Part shown: in pieces, positions 18,532-27,269 of the stretch
Layout of the letters: each line of letters begins with the position of its first letter
Position numbering within the stretch: the first letter of the stretch is position 1
DNA from: Nitrospira sp.
GTDB lineage: Bacteria > Nitrospirota > Nitrospiria > Nitrospirales > Nitrospiraceae
Reading direction: 5' to 3'
Assembly (NCBI GenBank): GCA_030653545.1
Contig: JAURZE010000024.1
Span: forward strand, 248,001-312,000
Length of the DNA: 64,000 nt
Made by a program: the position numbers and the translations under genes
Notes under the pieces: generated by a model
The model's input: only the letters and a program-made list of their open reading frames with translations
The model's database searches: none
Told to the model about the DNA's origin: nothing

Positions 18532-19496
18532 ACGAGGGCGCCCAGGGCTCCCGCCCCCGGCATGGTAAAAATCCAGGCGGAGAGAATCTTCGTCGTCACC
18601 CCCCACCGCACCGCGGAGAGACGTTTGGTCGCCCCGACCCCGAGAATCGACGAGGTAATCGTGTGCGTCGTACTCACGGGCAGACCAAAGTGCGCCGTGA
18701 ACAAGAGAACACTGGCCGCGCCGGTCTCGGCGGCAAATCCATGCACCGGATCCAGCTTGACGATCCGCATACCGAGCGTGCGCATGATCCGCCGACCCCC
18801 GACCATCGTGCCCGCACCCATCGCCAGCGCACAGGACACCACGACCCATGTCGGCACCTCCGACGAGGTCAGCTGGCCGGATGACACCAGCGCCAGCGTG
18901 ATAATCCCCATCGCCTTTTGCGCGTCATTGGACCCATGGCTGAAGGCCATAAAACTCGCCGACAGCAACTGCAACCGGCTGAAGACTTTCTGCGCCACGC
19001 CCCGCGGCACCTTGAAAAATGACCAGCTGACCGCCACCATAATCAGCAATCCCATCAAGAACCCAAACAGCGGAGAGAAAATCATCGCCTCAAGAATCGC
19101 CCGCAGCCCTTTGAACTGCACCACCGACCAGCCCCCGTGCGCCACGGCCGACCCGACTAAAGCGCCGATCAAGGCATGCGATGAACTCGTCGGCAAGCCC
19201 AGAATCAGCGTGACGAGATTCCACAGAATCGCGCCGGCCAGCGCGGCCCCCACCACCACACTGGTGATGGCCTCGGGGAAAACGATTCCGCCGCCGATCA
19301 TCTTCGCCACGGCGGTGGAGAAAAACGCGCCGGCCACGTTCAGCACCCCGGCCCACATGACGGCCGCCAAGGGGCTCATCACCCTGGTCGAGACCACCGT
19401 CGCTACCGCGTTCGCGCAATCGTGCCAGCCGTTCGAAAAATCGAACAGCAGCGCCAGCACGACCGTCAACAATAAAAACCCCGTCAAATCAGGCAT
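18504..19496 (-). CDS. pit: inorganic phosphate transporter, PiT family
   Basis: PiT proteins import phosphate (often as a metal-phosphate complex) driven by ion gradients. The 330-residue protein is almost entirely hydrophobic helices. It carries the two duplicated PiT signatures: FDFSNGWHDCANAVATVVST near the N-terminus and MAFSHGSNDAQKAMGII in the middle. LPTSSSHALIGALVGSA and LPVSTTHTITSSILGVGA are the paired substrate-loop repeats. The gene lies downstream of the DUF47 gene on the same strand, separated by an inverted repeat, and its 3' end overlaps that of the kinase gene. Cation specificity cannot be told. Confidence 0.95.
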   Translation of the reverse strand: MPDLTGFLLLTVVLALLFDFSNGWHDCANAVATVVSTRVMSPLAAVMWAGVLNVAGAFFSTAVAKMIGGGIVFPEAITSVVVGAALAGAILWNLVTLILGLPTSSSHALIGALVGSAVAHGGWSVVQFKGLRAILEAMIFSPLFGFLMGLLIMVAVSWSFFKVPRGVAQKVFSRLQLLSASFMAFSHGSNDAQKAMGIITLALVSSGQLTSSEVPTWVVVSCALAMGAGTMVGGRRIMRTLGMRIVKLDPVHGFAAETGAASVLLFTAHFGLPVSTTHTITSSILGVGATKRLSAVRWGVTTKILSAWIFTMPGAGALGALVYMILSSFA

Positions 19497-19504
19497 TCAA
19501 CACC

Positions 19505-19594
19505 GTGATGAGTTATGGGTGACAGGTGAGGGGTAAGCCATGGCAGGTATCGGAGCGCGATTCGCCCCGTTACTCATCACCGATCACGCGTCAC
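19505..19594. repeat. imperfect inverted repeat between DUF47 gene and pit
   Basis: A left arm beginning GTGATGAGTTATGGGTGAC (19505) and a right arm ending ACCGATCACGCGTCAC (19594) match as inverted copies at about two thirds of positions over roughly 29 nt. Related purine-rich arms occur at 39352-39410, and a half-site (AATCACGCATTTCACTCATC) lies just upstream of ahcY. It probably folds into a hairpin between two co-directional genes. Confidence 0.45.
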
Positions 19595-19599
19595 ATCCT

Positions 19600-20217
19600 T
19601 TAGTTATGCTTCAAGACGATCCGCTCGAGAATGTTGGCGACGTCTTCACATCGATCGGTTCCCGCCTCGAACGTCTCGTAAATCTCTTTCCACTTAATGA
19701 CGGAAATCGGATCGGTCTCTTTCTCAAACAGACCGGAGATGGCATCGCGCGACACACGGTCGGCTTCATTCTCCAGGCTGTTCACTTTCACACTGCATTC
19801 GTTGATTTGCGCATGCGACATCCCTACGCGATCGACCGCTTGGCCGACCGCGACCGAGGCTTGATAGAGAATATCGGCCAGCCGAATCGCCGACTCGGTC
19901 GGCTTGGTAATTTTATAGATGACAAACCGGTCGGCCACGGCTTCCACGGCATCGAGAATATCGTCCAGCGCGCTGGCCAGGTCGTGAATATCTTCGCGAT
20001 CGATGGGCGTAATGAAGGTCTGATTGAGCTTGGTCGCGATGTCGTGCGTGATGCCGTCGCCGATATGCTCGACATCTTTAATGTGCTTCGCCTGCGCCGC
20101 AGGATCGCCAAACTGGTCCATCATGTTTTTCAGCAGGCGGCTCCCCTCGATCATATTGTGGGCGGCCTTCTTAAACATGTCGAAAAAGGCGTCTTCTTTG
20201 GGTATGAGACTAAACAT
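19600..20217 (-). CDS. DUF47/PhoU-like Pit accessory protein
   Basis: This 205-residue, all-helical soluble protein of the DUF47 family (also called Pit accessory or PhoU-like) starts MFSLIPKEDAFFDMFKKAA. It carries the family stretches HIKDVEHIGDGITHDIATKL, TPIDREDIHDLASALDDILDAVEAVADR and EADRVSRDAISGLFE. The acidic and His residues in EHIGDGITHD and DREDIHD form metal sites in relatives. DUF47 genes are usually paired with Pit, as here. The protein is thought to modulate the transporter, but the mechanism is unsettled. It lies about 100 nt upstream of pit, with a repeat element between. Confidence 0.92.
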   Translation of the reverse strand: MFSLIPKEDAFFDMFKKAAHNMIEGSRLLKNMMDQFGDPAAQAKHIKDVEHIGDGITHDIATKLNQTFITPIDREDIHDLASALDDILDAVEAVADRFVIYKITKPTESAIRLADILYQASVAVGQAVDRVGMSHAQINECSVKVNSLENEADRVSRDAISGLFEKETDPISVIKWKEIYETFEAGTDRCEDVANILERIVLKHN

Positions 20218-20310
20218 CGCAGTCCGCGCTCCTGAATGGTGAATTGCTGCCCGTGATCGTGTCCGCGAGCAATGTGACGCACGCCTTCCCTGCCGGCACG
20301 GTTTCCCCGG

Positions 20311-21303
20311 CTACCACCGCAGTAAGCCTGTCGCCCAGGTCAGGCCGCCCCCGAAGCTTCCTAACAGCACCACATCGTCCGTTCGAATCTTTCCCGCCCG
20401 GACTGCCGCATCGAGCGCAATGGGGACGGACGCCGAGGAGGTATTCCCGTACCGGTCGATCACAGACATCAGCCGATCAGCCGGAATGCCCAGCCGGTCC
20501 GCCACATTCGAGAGAATCCGGCCGTTGGCCTGATGGAGTACGACCTGACTGAGTTCATCGATCCGGACACCAAATTCTTTGAGAAGGTCCTGCACCGCCT
20601 GCTCGACTCGCCTGACGGCGATGCGAAATAACGAGGCACCTTGCATCCGCAACACATGATCATGATGTGCTACGGTCTCCGCCGACGCCGGCACCCGTGA
20701 TCCGCCGGCGGGCACGCGGATCAGATCATGTTTCGACCCATCCGAATGGAGCCGAATCCCGAGTACTCCGCGGCCCTTCGATCCCTGATTGTCCTCACCC
20801 CGCACCACGACGGCCCCGGCGCCATCACCGAATAAAACCGCGGTCGCCGCATCGGTCGGATCCAAAAATCTCGACTTCACTTCAGCCGCCACGACCAGGC
20901 AGGTGTTCGCCTGCCCGCTCAGAATCATGGCATTGGCCATCGATAACCCATAGAGGAATCCCGAGCAGGACGCGGACACATCGAATGCGGCCACTCCGCG
21001 ACAGCCTAACCCTCGCTGAACAAAGCAGGCGGTCGAGGGGAACGCCATATCCGGCGAGGTGGTCGACAGGATAATCGCATCCACCTCCCCTGCTGAACAT
21101 CCGGCTGCCTGGAGGGCGTGACGGCTCGCCTCCATCGCCAGATCCGAAGAAGCCTGGCCATCAGCCGCCCACCGCCGCTCGCGGATGCCCGTCAGCCGCT
21201 CGATCCTGGCCGGTGACAGTCCCAGAGAGCCCGCGATCTCGCTATTGGCGACGATCCGCTCAGGGAGATAACTGCCGGTTCCTATGACACGCATTCGTTT
21301 CAT
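20311..21303 (-). CDS. fabH: beta-ketoacyl-ACP synthase III (FabH-type)
   Basis: FabH condenses acetyl-CoA or another acyl-CoA with malonyl-ACP to start fatty-acid synthesis. The start at 21303 (MKRMRVIGTGSYLPE) is preferred; the frame extends to 21399, but that would take in the promoter. The 330-residue product has the catalytic triad Cys-His-Asn: Cys in DVSASCSGFLYGL (about 113), His in VVLHQANGRIL (about 252) and Asn in DRYGNTSSASVPIAL (about 282), plus LLGSFGGGLTWA near the end. It is not beside other fab genes, so it could start ordinary fatty acids or a specialised acyl chain. It diverges from bamD. Confidence 0.92.
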   Translation of the reverse strand: MKRMRVIGTGSYLPERIVANSEIAGSLGLSPARIERLTGIRERRWAADGQASSDLAMEASRHALQAAGCSAGEVDAIILSTTSPDMAFPSTACFVQRGLGCRGVAAFDVSASCSGFLYGLSMANAMILSGQANTCLVVAAEVKSRFLDPTDAATAVLFGDGAGAVVVRGEDNQGSKGRGVLGIRLHSDGSKHDLIRVPAGGSRVPASAETVAHHDHVLRMQGASLFRIAVRRVEQAVQDLLKEFGVRIDELSQVVLHQANGRILSNVADRLGIPADRLMSVIDRYGNTSSASVPIALDAAVRAGKIRTDDVVLLGSFGGGLTWATGLLRW

Positions 21304-21366
21304 GGCAATTGACCACTCTCGGCGCGGCGAGGCTATACATATTGGTTTTATTTCATGCGCGGCGGA

Positions 21367-21395
21367 ATTATAGGGGGCAGCGGGGAGCCGGTCAA
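21367..21395 (-). promoter_or_regulatory. strong sigma70-type promoter for fabH
   Basis: On the minus strand TTGACC (21390-21395) and a perfect TATAAT (21367-21372) are spaced by 17 nt. The predicted start near 21360 leaves a leader of about 57 nt to the ATG at 21303, which supports that start over the longer reading. Confidence 0.75.
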
Positions 21396-21411
21396 CCAAT
21401 CAGGCGTGCCA

Positions 21412-21440
21412 TTGCTTTTAGGCCCGGTTCTTGTTATCAA
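21412..21440 (+). promoter_or_regulatory. possible promoter for bamD
   Basis: TTGCTT (21412-21417) and TATCAA (21435-21440) are 17 nt apart, 30 nt before the bamD TTG start and ahead of its AGGAAAGGA ribosome site. Both boxes are partial matches, so this is tentative. Confidence 0.35.
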
Positions 21441-21469
21441 TTTAGCGGTCCAGGAAAGGAATCGACCAG

Positions 21470-22402
21470 TTGCCACGCATCCAGAAGAACCACCATCGTC
21501 AGTCCCGCATTCTGACCAGCGGCCTTCTGCTCGTTTCATTGCTGGCCGTCGGATGTTCGAGTACGCCCAAAGAGCCGGCCGTTGCAGCAGGGGCCAAGGC
21601 TGTCGGGGGTACAGACGAGCAGATCTTCCTCGGCGACACGATCGAAAAGAACTACGACCCGAACGTCATCATGAAGCGCGGCGAGGCCTTTTTCGACAAG
21701 GAAGAATACGCCGAAGCGCTCGTCGAATATAACCACTTCCTCGACCTGCATAAGAGTCATGTACTCGCCCCCTACGCCGCTTTTAAGATAGGCGAGTCCC
21801 ATTTCAAAATGGCAAAGTCCATCGATCGGGACCCTGAACCGCTGACCAAAGCCATCACGGCACTCGAGCGCATGCGCAAGGACTTTCCCGGCAGTCGGTA
21901 CGATGCCCAGGCGCAACAAAAGATCCAGGAATGCCACGAGTGGCTCGCCCAGATGCACCTCTTCGTCGGGCAGTTCTACTACCGCCGCGAGTCGTATTTA
22001 GCCGCCGCCCATCGATTCGAACAGATCATGAAGATCTATCCGGATAAACCGGTGGCCCCCGATGCCCTCTACTTCCTGGCGATGAGTTACCATGAACTGG
22101 GCGCGGACGATTGGGCGGCCGATAACCTAACCTTATTGGCTGAGAAATATCCCAACAGCAAAGTGGCGGCCGACGGCCGGTCATTGATGGCCAAACTCGG
22201 CGGCAAGAAGTCAGACACAATGATCGCGAAAGATTCGTCGGCCACACCGTTCTCGGATGCTCGGCCGTACGCCTCACCGAACAACAGCCCCGATCTTCCC
22301 AACATCCCCAGTGCGGCCTCTGCATTCGGCGCTCTCAAGCTACCCTCCGCCAATGCCCTGGGCCAATCCTTCACCGCCTGCCGTCTCGGCGCCTGGTGCT
22401 AA
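21470..22402 (+). CDS. bamD: outer-membrane assembly lipoprotein BamD
   Basis: BamD is the essential lipoprotein of the BAM complex, which inserts outer-membrane barrels. Translation appears to start at a TTG (21470), 9 nt after an AGGAAAGGA ribosome site. The 310-residue product has a signal peptide with the lipobox LLAVGCSS (Cys near 29) and then tetratricopeptide-like helices. These include the family repeats GEAFFDKEEYAEALVEYNHF, LERMRKDFPGSRYDAQA, VGQFYYRRESYLAAAHRFEQ and ALYFLAMSYHELG. It ends with a disordered Pro/Ser-rich tail of about 60 residues. The full BamA partner is not in this window; the POTRA-less barrel at 3866 is a different protein. Confidence 0.9.
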   Translation: MPRIQKNHHRQSRILTSGLLLVSLLAVGCSSTPKEPAVAAGAKAVGGTDEQIFLGDTIEKNYDPNVIMKRGEAFFDKEEYAEALVEYNHFLDLHKSHVLAPYAAFKIGESHFKMAKSIDRDPEPLTKAITALERMRKDFPGSRYDAQAQQKIQECHEWLAQMHLFVGQFYYRRESYLAAAHRFEQIMKIYPDKPVAPDALYFLAMSYHELGADDWAADNLTLLAEKYPNSKVAADGRSLMAKLGGKKSDTMIAKDSSATPFSDARPYASPNNSPDLPNIPSAASAFGALKLPSANALGQSFTACRLGAWC

Positions 22403-22500
22403 CCGTCAGCAGGTAGCCGTCGGCTCTTAGCAAAAGGACGTCTGAAAGACCTAGCGCGCGGTGAGTTAACTGAAAGCTGAGAGCTGTTTGCTGATGGCGA
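22403..22500. repeat. inverted-repeat hairpin between convergent bamD and ccdA
   Basis: The left part (CGTCAGCAGGTAGC, from 22404, plus CGGCTCTTAGC near 22421-22431) is an imperfect inverted match to the right part (AGCTGAGAGCTGTTTGCTGA, 22475-22494). It fills the gap between two convergent stop codons and could act as a bidirectional transcription barrier. No clear T-run is present. Confidence 0.4.
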
Positions 22501-22502
22501 GG

Positions 22503-23249
22503 CTACTGGCTGAGGTACCAGCCGATGCCATACCGTTCAAGGAAGCTGGTGATCATCGTGAGGGAATTGGCGTAGATCATGACGCCCACCACAATGAGCA
22601 GCACGCCGCTCACCGTTGACACGCCCCAGAGATAGGCGCGCACCTCTTTAAAATAGGCCAGGAAGCGGTCGACTCCCAGCGCCGTGAGAAACAGCGGCAA
22701 GCCCAACCCCAAGGAGTAGCACGCCAACAAGACCACCCCGCTCCAGAGCGAATCGGTCGTGCTGGCGTAAAGCAGAATCGTACCCAACACCGGGCCGACG
22801 CAGGGCGTCCATCCGGCAGCAAACGCCACTCCGATGAAGAACGACCCCAAATAGCCGGCCGGACGATTGCGGAACTGATACCGGTGCTCCACCTTCAAGA
22901 AGTTGAGATTCAGAATACCCAGCAGATAGAGACCGAACACAATGATCATCACGCCGCCGATGCGGCGAATGTGATCCTGATAGGTGATCAGGATTTGCCC
23001 GAGAAAGCTGGCAGAGGCGCCGAACGCGATGAATACCGTCGAAAACCCGCCGATGAACAGGAGCGCATTGAGAATGATGGCGGATTTGAACTTGTTCCGT
23101 TCGCTCGCATCCGTCAGTTGTTCGACCGAAAGCCCGGTGATGTAGGAAATGTACGATGGCACGAGCGGCAGCACACAGGGCGATACAAACGACAGCAGAC
23201 CGGCTGAGAACGCGGCGAGCAGAGAAATCTGTGGCATGGATTGCATCAT
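22503..23249 (-). CDS. ccdA: CcdA-type cytochrome c biogenesis transmembrane protein
   Basis: CcdA carries reducing equivalents from cytoplasmic thioredoxin across the membrane to thioredoxin-like proteins that keep apocytochrome c cysteines reduced. The 248-residue protein has six hydrophobic segments. The two redox cysteines sit in the family motifs LLSFVSPCVLPLVPSY (about Cys 25) and AAGWTPCVGPVLGTI (about Cys 145). It follows the second TlpA/ResA gene by 2 nt and ends the System II gene run resB, ccsA, tlpA, tlpA, ccdA. Confidence 0.95.
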   Translation of the reverse strand: MMQSMPQISLLAAFSAGLLSFVSPCVLPLVPSYISYITGLSVEQLTDASERNKFKSAIILNALLFIGGFSTVFIAFGASASFLGQILITYQDHIRRIGGVMIIVFGLYLLGILNLNFLKVEHRYQFRNRPAGYLGSFFIGVAFAAGWTPCVGPVLGTILLYASTTDSLWSGVVLLACYSLGLGLPLFLTALGVDRFLAYFKEVRAYLWGVSTVSGVLLIVVGVMIYANSLTMITSFLERYGIGWYLSQ

Positions 23250-23251
23250 CG

Positions 23252-23809
23252 TCAGGATTTCATGAGGGCCTGAATCAGTGCGCGCGCATCAGGGCCGCCC
23301 CAATCACGGGCGCCCGGCACCTTCTGTCTGACAATGCCGTTACGATCGACCATGAACGTCATAGGCAAACTCCGCGCGCCGTACATCAACCCGACGCGAT
23401 ACTCGGCATCGTGCAGGATCGGGAAGGTGAATCCCATTTCCTGTTGAAAGGGCCGAGTCACCGCCGCGCCCTGTGGGTCGGTAGAGACGGCGAGAATCTC
23501 GAAGTCTTTGCGCGAGTAGCTCCGATACAACTGCTCCATCGCCGGCATTTCGATCCGACAGGGCCCGCACCAGGTCGCCCAGAAATTCACGAGCACCACT
23601 TTCCCGCGCAACTGGGCAAGCGACACGACGTTCCCATCCAGATCACGCAGCTGAAAATTGGGGGCTTCGTCGCCCACCTTGACGACCCCGCGATCGGCAA
23701 CCGGCAGGGAAAGAGAGGCGGCCTCGCCACGAGTCCAGGCCGATACTCCGGTAGAAGTATCCAGCAGACCGAGACCGCTCAGCAGCAACGCGACCAACAA
23801 CCGCTTCAT
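23252..23809 (-). CDS. TlpA/ResA-family thioredoxin-like protein, secreted
   Basis: This 185-residue periplasmic thioredoxin-fold protein has a signal peptide (about residues 1-24) and the active site FWATWCGPCRIEMPAM (CGPC near 79-82). The cis-Pro region SLPMTFMVDRNGIV follows near 150. Such proteins reduce the CXXCH cysteines of apocytochrome c, taking electrons from CcdA. It overlaps the upstream thioredoxin gene by 4 nt and precedes ccdA by 2 nt. Two different TlpA-type proteins in tandem suggest a division of labour, for example haem-site reduction versus another target. Which is the ResA equivalent cannot be told from sequence. Confidence 0.92.
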   Translation of the reverse strand: MKRLLVALLLSGLGLLDTSTGVSAWTRGEAASLSLPVADRGVVKVGDEAPNFQLRDLDGNVVSLAQLRGKVVLVNFWATWCGPCRIEMPAMEQLYRSYSRKDFEILAVSTDPQGAAVTRPFQQEMGFTFPILHDAEYRVGLMYGARSLPMTFMVDRNGIVRQKVPGARDWGGPDARALIQALMKS

Positions 23810-24450
23810 AATGCCCCTTCAAAACTTCCAGGCTTCATCGTACCACGGTCTTGAGGGAATGCGGGTTGGGGGGTCACATTCAGCAAGGTCGCGAGCGTCT
23901 TGAGATTGTCGATCCTCGTCCAGTCCTTCGGACCGATGATGATCTCTCGCACAATGCCCTGCTGATCGATGATGAAGGTCTCAGGTACTCCCAACCGCTT
24001 ATAGGGTTTGTCCGTGATGCCCCACGAATCGATGAGGACCGGGAAGGTCAGATTCAGGCTTTTGACGAACGGAGGAATATCTTTCGTGGTCGTCACCCGA
24101 TCGATACTCACGGCGAGCACGACCAACCCGTCTTTCTCAAAGCTCTTATTGAGGACTTCCATCGAGGGCATTTCCTCACGGCAGGGAGCGCACCACGTGG
24201 CCCAGAAATTCAAAAAGACCACTTTCCCGCGAAAGTCGGAGAGCCGATGGGGCTTGTCGTTTAGATCGGTCAGAGTGAAATCCGGCGCCGCCTTCCCAAC
24301 CACCAGCGGCTCATACTTCGAACTCTGCAGCCAGACAATGGCAAACGTCACGACGAGCACCACTGCTCCGGCGGCCAGGATAAACAACCGCGAACCGCCC
24401 TTCGGCCGTTCCTGATTGGTGGGTTGAGAAGAAGGTGTCTGATCAGCCAA
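23806..24450 (-). CDS. membrane-anchored TlpA/ResA-family thioredoxin-like protein
   Basis: This thioredoxin-fold protein has one N-terminal membrane anchor (LFILAAGAVVLVVTFAIVW, about residues 20-38) and the active site FWATWCAPCREEMPSM (CAPC). The cis-Pro segment is GVPETFIIDQQGIV. The start is placed at a TTG (24450), with a GGGGGA ribosome site about 6 nt upstream. A longer reading to 24498 would begin inside the palindromic repeat at 24473-24597 and is less likely. The anchored ResA-like layout fits reduction of apocytochrome c in System II maturation. The gene overlaps the next thioredoxin gene by 4 nt. Confidence 0.9.
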   Translation of the reverse strand: MADQTPSSQPTNQERPKGGSRLFILAAGAVVLVVTFAIVWLQSSKYEPLVVGKAAPDFTLTDLNDKPHRLSDFRGKVVFLNFWATWCAPCREEMPSMEVLNKSFEKDGLVVLAVSIDRVTTTKDIPPFVKSLNLTFPVLIDSWGITDKPYKRLGVPETFIIDQQGIVREIIIGPKDWTRIDNLKTLATLLNVTPQPAFPQDRGTMKPGSFEGAL

Positions 24451-24472
24451 ACCTAATCCCCCGTAAAATGTT

Positions 24473-24597
24473 GCAGGATGCTCAAAATGGCCTGTCAACG
24501 AGGCCGCAGGGAGTACGGGCCCCGAGGCGTACTGAGAAGTACGTCGAGGGGAACGGACGACCGAGAACGAAGTTGGCAGCCATTTTCAGCATCCTGC
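24473..24597. repeat. 125-bp palindromic element between ccsA and tlpA
   Basis: The terminal arms GCAGGATGCTCAAAATGGC (24473-24491) and GCCATTTTCAGCATCCTGC (24579-24597) are inverted copies with one mismatch in 19. The interior holds a further small palindrome, CGTACTGAGAAGTACG, and is GC-rich. The element fills the space between the ccsA stop (24599) and the next gene. I recall similar ends in Nitrospira intergenic regions, which would make it a dispersed REP/MITE-like element, but this needs a genome search. No transposase lies inside. Confidence 0.75.
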
Positions 24598-24598
24598 T

Positions 24599-25513
24599 CT
24601 AGGCGTAGGCGTGCAAGCCGGACAACAAGAAATTCACGCCCCAGAAACAGAAAATGACCATCAAGAATCCAAACACCGCGTAGATCGCCGCCTTATGGCC
24701 TTCCCAGCCTCGGGTCATCCGGGCATGGATGTAGGCGCCGTATATCAGCCAGACGATCAGCGACCAGGTTTCTTTAGGATCCCAGCTCCAATAGCCGCCC
24801 CACGCATAATTCGCCCACATGGCGCCAAGAATAATCCCGAAGGCCAGCATCGGAAACCCGACGGTAATGGCTTTATACCCTAACTCATCAATCGTTTCGA
24901 GATCAGGAAATGCGGCATAGAAGCCGGTTGTTTTCCCGAGACGCTCCGCCCGCTCCTTGAACAGATACATCACGCCAAGCCCACCCGCTGTCGCAAATGC
25001 GGCGTAGCTCGTCAACGTCACGGACACATGGATGTAAATCCAATAGCTGTTGAGCGCTGGCACCAACGGTTCCGCCGTCTGGTAGCGGTAGGGCAGGAGC
25101 GATGCGGCCCCCATAGCAATGAATCCGATGCCAACGACGAAAGCCCCGATCGCCTTAATCTTGTACCGCATCTCCAGGAGCACATAGCCGAGAATAATCG
25201 CCCAGGAAACATAGGCCATTGCTTCGAATTGATTCGACCAGGGCGCGAAGGTGCCGGAGTGTTCCATCCGCTCGAATGCCCGGGTCAAGAGCGCGCCAGT
25301 GTTCAACATCCACCCGAAGATGGTCACAAGCGTCGCGACTTGGCCCAACTGCGTCGCCCACACGCCGTCACGTTCATCGAAATTGTCTGGGACATGCCCC
25401 GCCGGGGCAAGCGTCATCGACGGCCGCCGTGCGAACAAATACCCGATGTACAACACCAACGCGGCCAAATACAGCCAGAAGGTCATATCGAACAGGAACA
25501 ATGACTTCATCAT
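24599..25513 (-). CDS. ccsA: CcsA/ResC-type cytochrome c synthase subunit
   Basis: CcsA forms, with ResB/Ccs1, the System II haem exporter and cytochrome c synthase. The ATG at 25513 is 7 nt from a GGAGG site; the open frame begins one codon earlier at a GTG. The 304-residue protein has about eight membrane helices. The haem-handling WWD domain is seen as WANYAWGGYWSWDPKETW (about 233-250), followed by a His in AYIHARMTRGWEG. Another conserved His lies in SYWIYIHVSVTLTSYAAF. It lies downstream of resB and upstream of the thioredoxin genes. The WWD motif makes the call firm. Confidence 0.95.
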   Translation of the reverse strand: MMKSLFLFDMTFWLYLAALVLYIGYLFARRPSMTLAPAGHVPDNFDERDGVWATQLGQVATLVTIFGWMLNTGALLTRAFERMEHSGTFAPWSNQFEAMAYVSWAIILGYVLLEMRYKIKAIGAFVVGIGFIAMGAASLLPYRYQTAEPLVPALNSYWIYIHVSVTLTSYAAFATAGGLGVMYLFKERAERLGKTTGFYAAFPDLETIDELGYKAITVGFPMLAFGIILGAMWANYAWGGYWSWDPKETWSLIVWLIYGAYIHARMTRGWEGHKAAIYAVFGFLMVIFCFWGVNFLLSGLHAYA

Positions 25514-25592
25514 CACATATCCTCCGTCTATCGACTGCGCAGCGTCCTACGCCCCGGCATCATACCCAAGGACAAGGCCGGTCGCTACCGGC

Positions 25593-27026
25593 TCACGCCT
25601 TGAACGTCTGGATCTTTTCCGTCAGCTTCCGGAATTCCTTTTGAAAATCGATCTGGCTTTTATGAGTCGTCCCGCCGAGATGGACCGTCACCCCCGTCTG
25701 ACCCGGCACAATCTTGGCCCAGAGACGGCGATGGAAGATGAACGACGAAAGCGTAATGCCCACGACGATCATGGTACACCCCGTCCACACAATATTGATC
25801 CCGGGATTCTTCGCGATCTGGAGGCCGGTGAACTTCCTCGGCTTGTACCCGACCAGTTCGAATTGGTACTTGGAGTCTTTGATATTGAAGAGGTCGGGAA
25901 ATTGTTGAAAGAGCCACGGCGTGGCCTGCACGGAATCCCGTTCATTGATCACCAGCTTCACCGCAGGATTCGCATGCTCGATGGTCTTGGAATAGACCTT
26001 CTTTTCCGTGGAGTTAAAGGCGAAATCCGCGACAAAGTCCGTGATCGACAGTTTCACATTGAGATCGGGCAGCGCCTGTACCTTCTGCCATTCGAGATCG
26101 ACCGTCTTCAACACCTTGTCCGTCTCTTTATCCTTAATGTTGATCCGCGCGACTTCGACCTGGTCCCACGCGTCGCCATAGCTGGATTGATAAAACCAGA
26201 TCCCCTTGTAGACCAGCGGATCATTCACCGAAATCGTCTTCGTCACCACCGACTGCCCGCCGTCCACCACGGTTAAGGTGCTGTTGTACGATTTGACCGA
26301 CCCGTTCTCGTGATAGTCGATCCAGAATTTATCGACCTTCAAATCGAAGTTGCCCCGGGGAATATGATAGGTCTGCCCTTCCAGGCACACGCCGAACTCC
26401 TGGAACCCATAATAGGTCCCAAGCAACCCGCCGAAGATAATGACCGTCGCGCTCAAATGGGCCATATGAGCTCCGACCCGCCCCATCACTCCTTTTGTGG
26501 CGTAGACCGTCACTTCTCCCGGCTCATTTTTCGCGAGAACCCGGTACCCCTTCGTCACAAAATGATGCACCATCTGCTGGGCCACCGCTTCTTTGGTGTT
26601 GTCGAGGGGAATTTCCGCCTGCTGTTTCATGTTCTTGATGAACGCCATCGTGACGCCCACCTTGTCCTGCTTCATGGAGCGCCAGACGGAAGGAAACCGC
26701 TTATAAAAACAGGTCAGCGAATTGACGCAGAGCAGGCCGAGCAGACTCGTGAACCACCAGGTGTGATAGACATCTGTAAACCCCAGGCGAAGAAACCACC
26801 GGTAGGCGTTCTCCCCGTACTCCTGAACATAGACCTCTGCCCGTTCACCTTGCTGGATCACCGTCCCGATCGTCGCGGTGATCGCAATAAACAGAAACAG
26901 GAAGATCGCGAGCTTGACGGAAGCAAAGAATTCAACGAGTTCACGCGAGAACTCCTCCCAGCCTAAACCGGGAGTCGACGGACGGATTGAGGGCTCTTTG
27001 GGGAGGGCATCAGGTTGGCTATTCAT
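25593..27026 (-). CDS. resB: ResB/Ccs1-type cytochrome c biogenesis protein
   Basis: ResB is the partner of CcsA in System II cytochrome c maturation. The 477-residue protein begins with a cytoplasmic tail and then membrane helices (FASVKLAIFLFLFIAITATIG; the TWWFTSLLGLLCVNSLTCF region; LSATVIIFGGLLGTYYG). A large periplasmic domain follows, then a last helix near 425-445. ResB family marks include SVKLAIFLF, IGTVIQQ and HMAHLSATVIIFGG with its His. A good promoter lies upstream at 27194-27223. Nitrifiers need many c-type cytochromes, so this operon is likely central to respiration. Confidence 0.94.
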   Translation of the reverse strand: MNSQPDALPKEPSIRPSTPGLGWEEFSRELVEFFASVKLAIFLFLFIAITATIGTVIQQGERAEVYVQEYGENAYRWFLRLGFTDVYHTWWFTSLLGLLCVNSLTCFYKRFPSVWRSMKQDKVGVTMAFIKNMKQQAEIPLDNTKEAVAQQMVHHFVTKGYRVLAKNEPGEVTVYATKGVMGRVGAHMAHLSATVIIFGGLLGTYYGFQEFGVCLEGQTYHIPRGNFDLKVDKFWIDYHENGSVKSYNSTLTVVDGGQSVVTKTISVNDPLVYKGIWFYQSSYGDAWDQVEVARINIKDKETDKVLKTVDLEWQKVQALPDLNVKLSITDFVADFAFNSTEKKVYSKTIEHANPAVKLVINERDSVQATPWLFQQFPDLFNIKDSKYQFELVGYKPRKFTGLQIAKNPGINIVWTGCTMIVVGITLSSFIFHRRLWAKIVPGQTGVTVHLGGTTHKSQIDFQKEFRKLTEKIQTFKA

Positions 27027-27193
27027 GCAGCTCTATGTTCGTCTTCGGCCCGGGCAATACTCACTCGTACGGAGAATTTTGGATAATCCCCAAAACAATC
27101 TGTTGCCGATTCTCTCGGCATCTCCGCTGAGTCTACGTCCCGGCCGAAGCTTTGGATTGCCAAAAGCGATTCTAAGTGCGCGAAAATTTTGTC

Positions 27194-27223
27194 ATCTTAC
27201 AAGTGGATTTTGCCGAGTGTCAA
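27194..27223 (-). promoter_or_regulatory. strong sigma70-type promoter for the cytochrome c maturation operon
   Basis: On the minus strand a perfect TTGACA (27218-27223) is followed after 18 nt by TAAGAT (27194-27199). Transcription should start near 27187, leaving a leader of about 160 nt before the resB ATG at 27026. Confidence 0.7.
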
Positions 27224-27269
27224 GCAACGCCAGCCCGCCCAAGAAAGGATGCCCCTACCATCGAATAAA

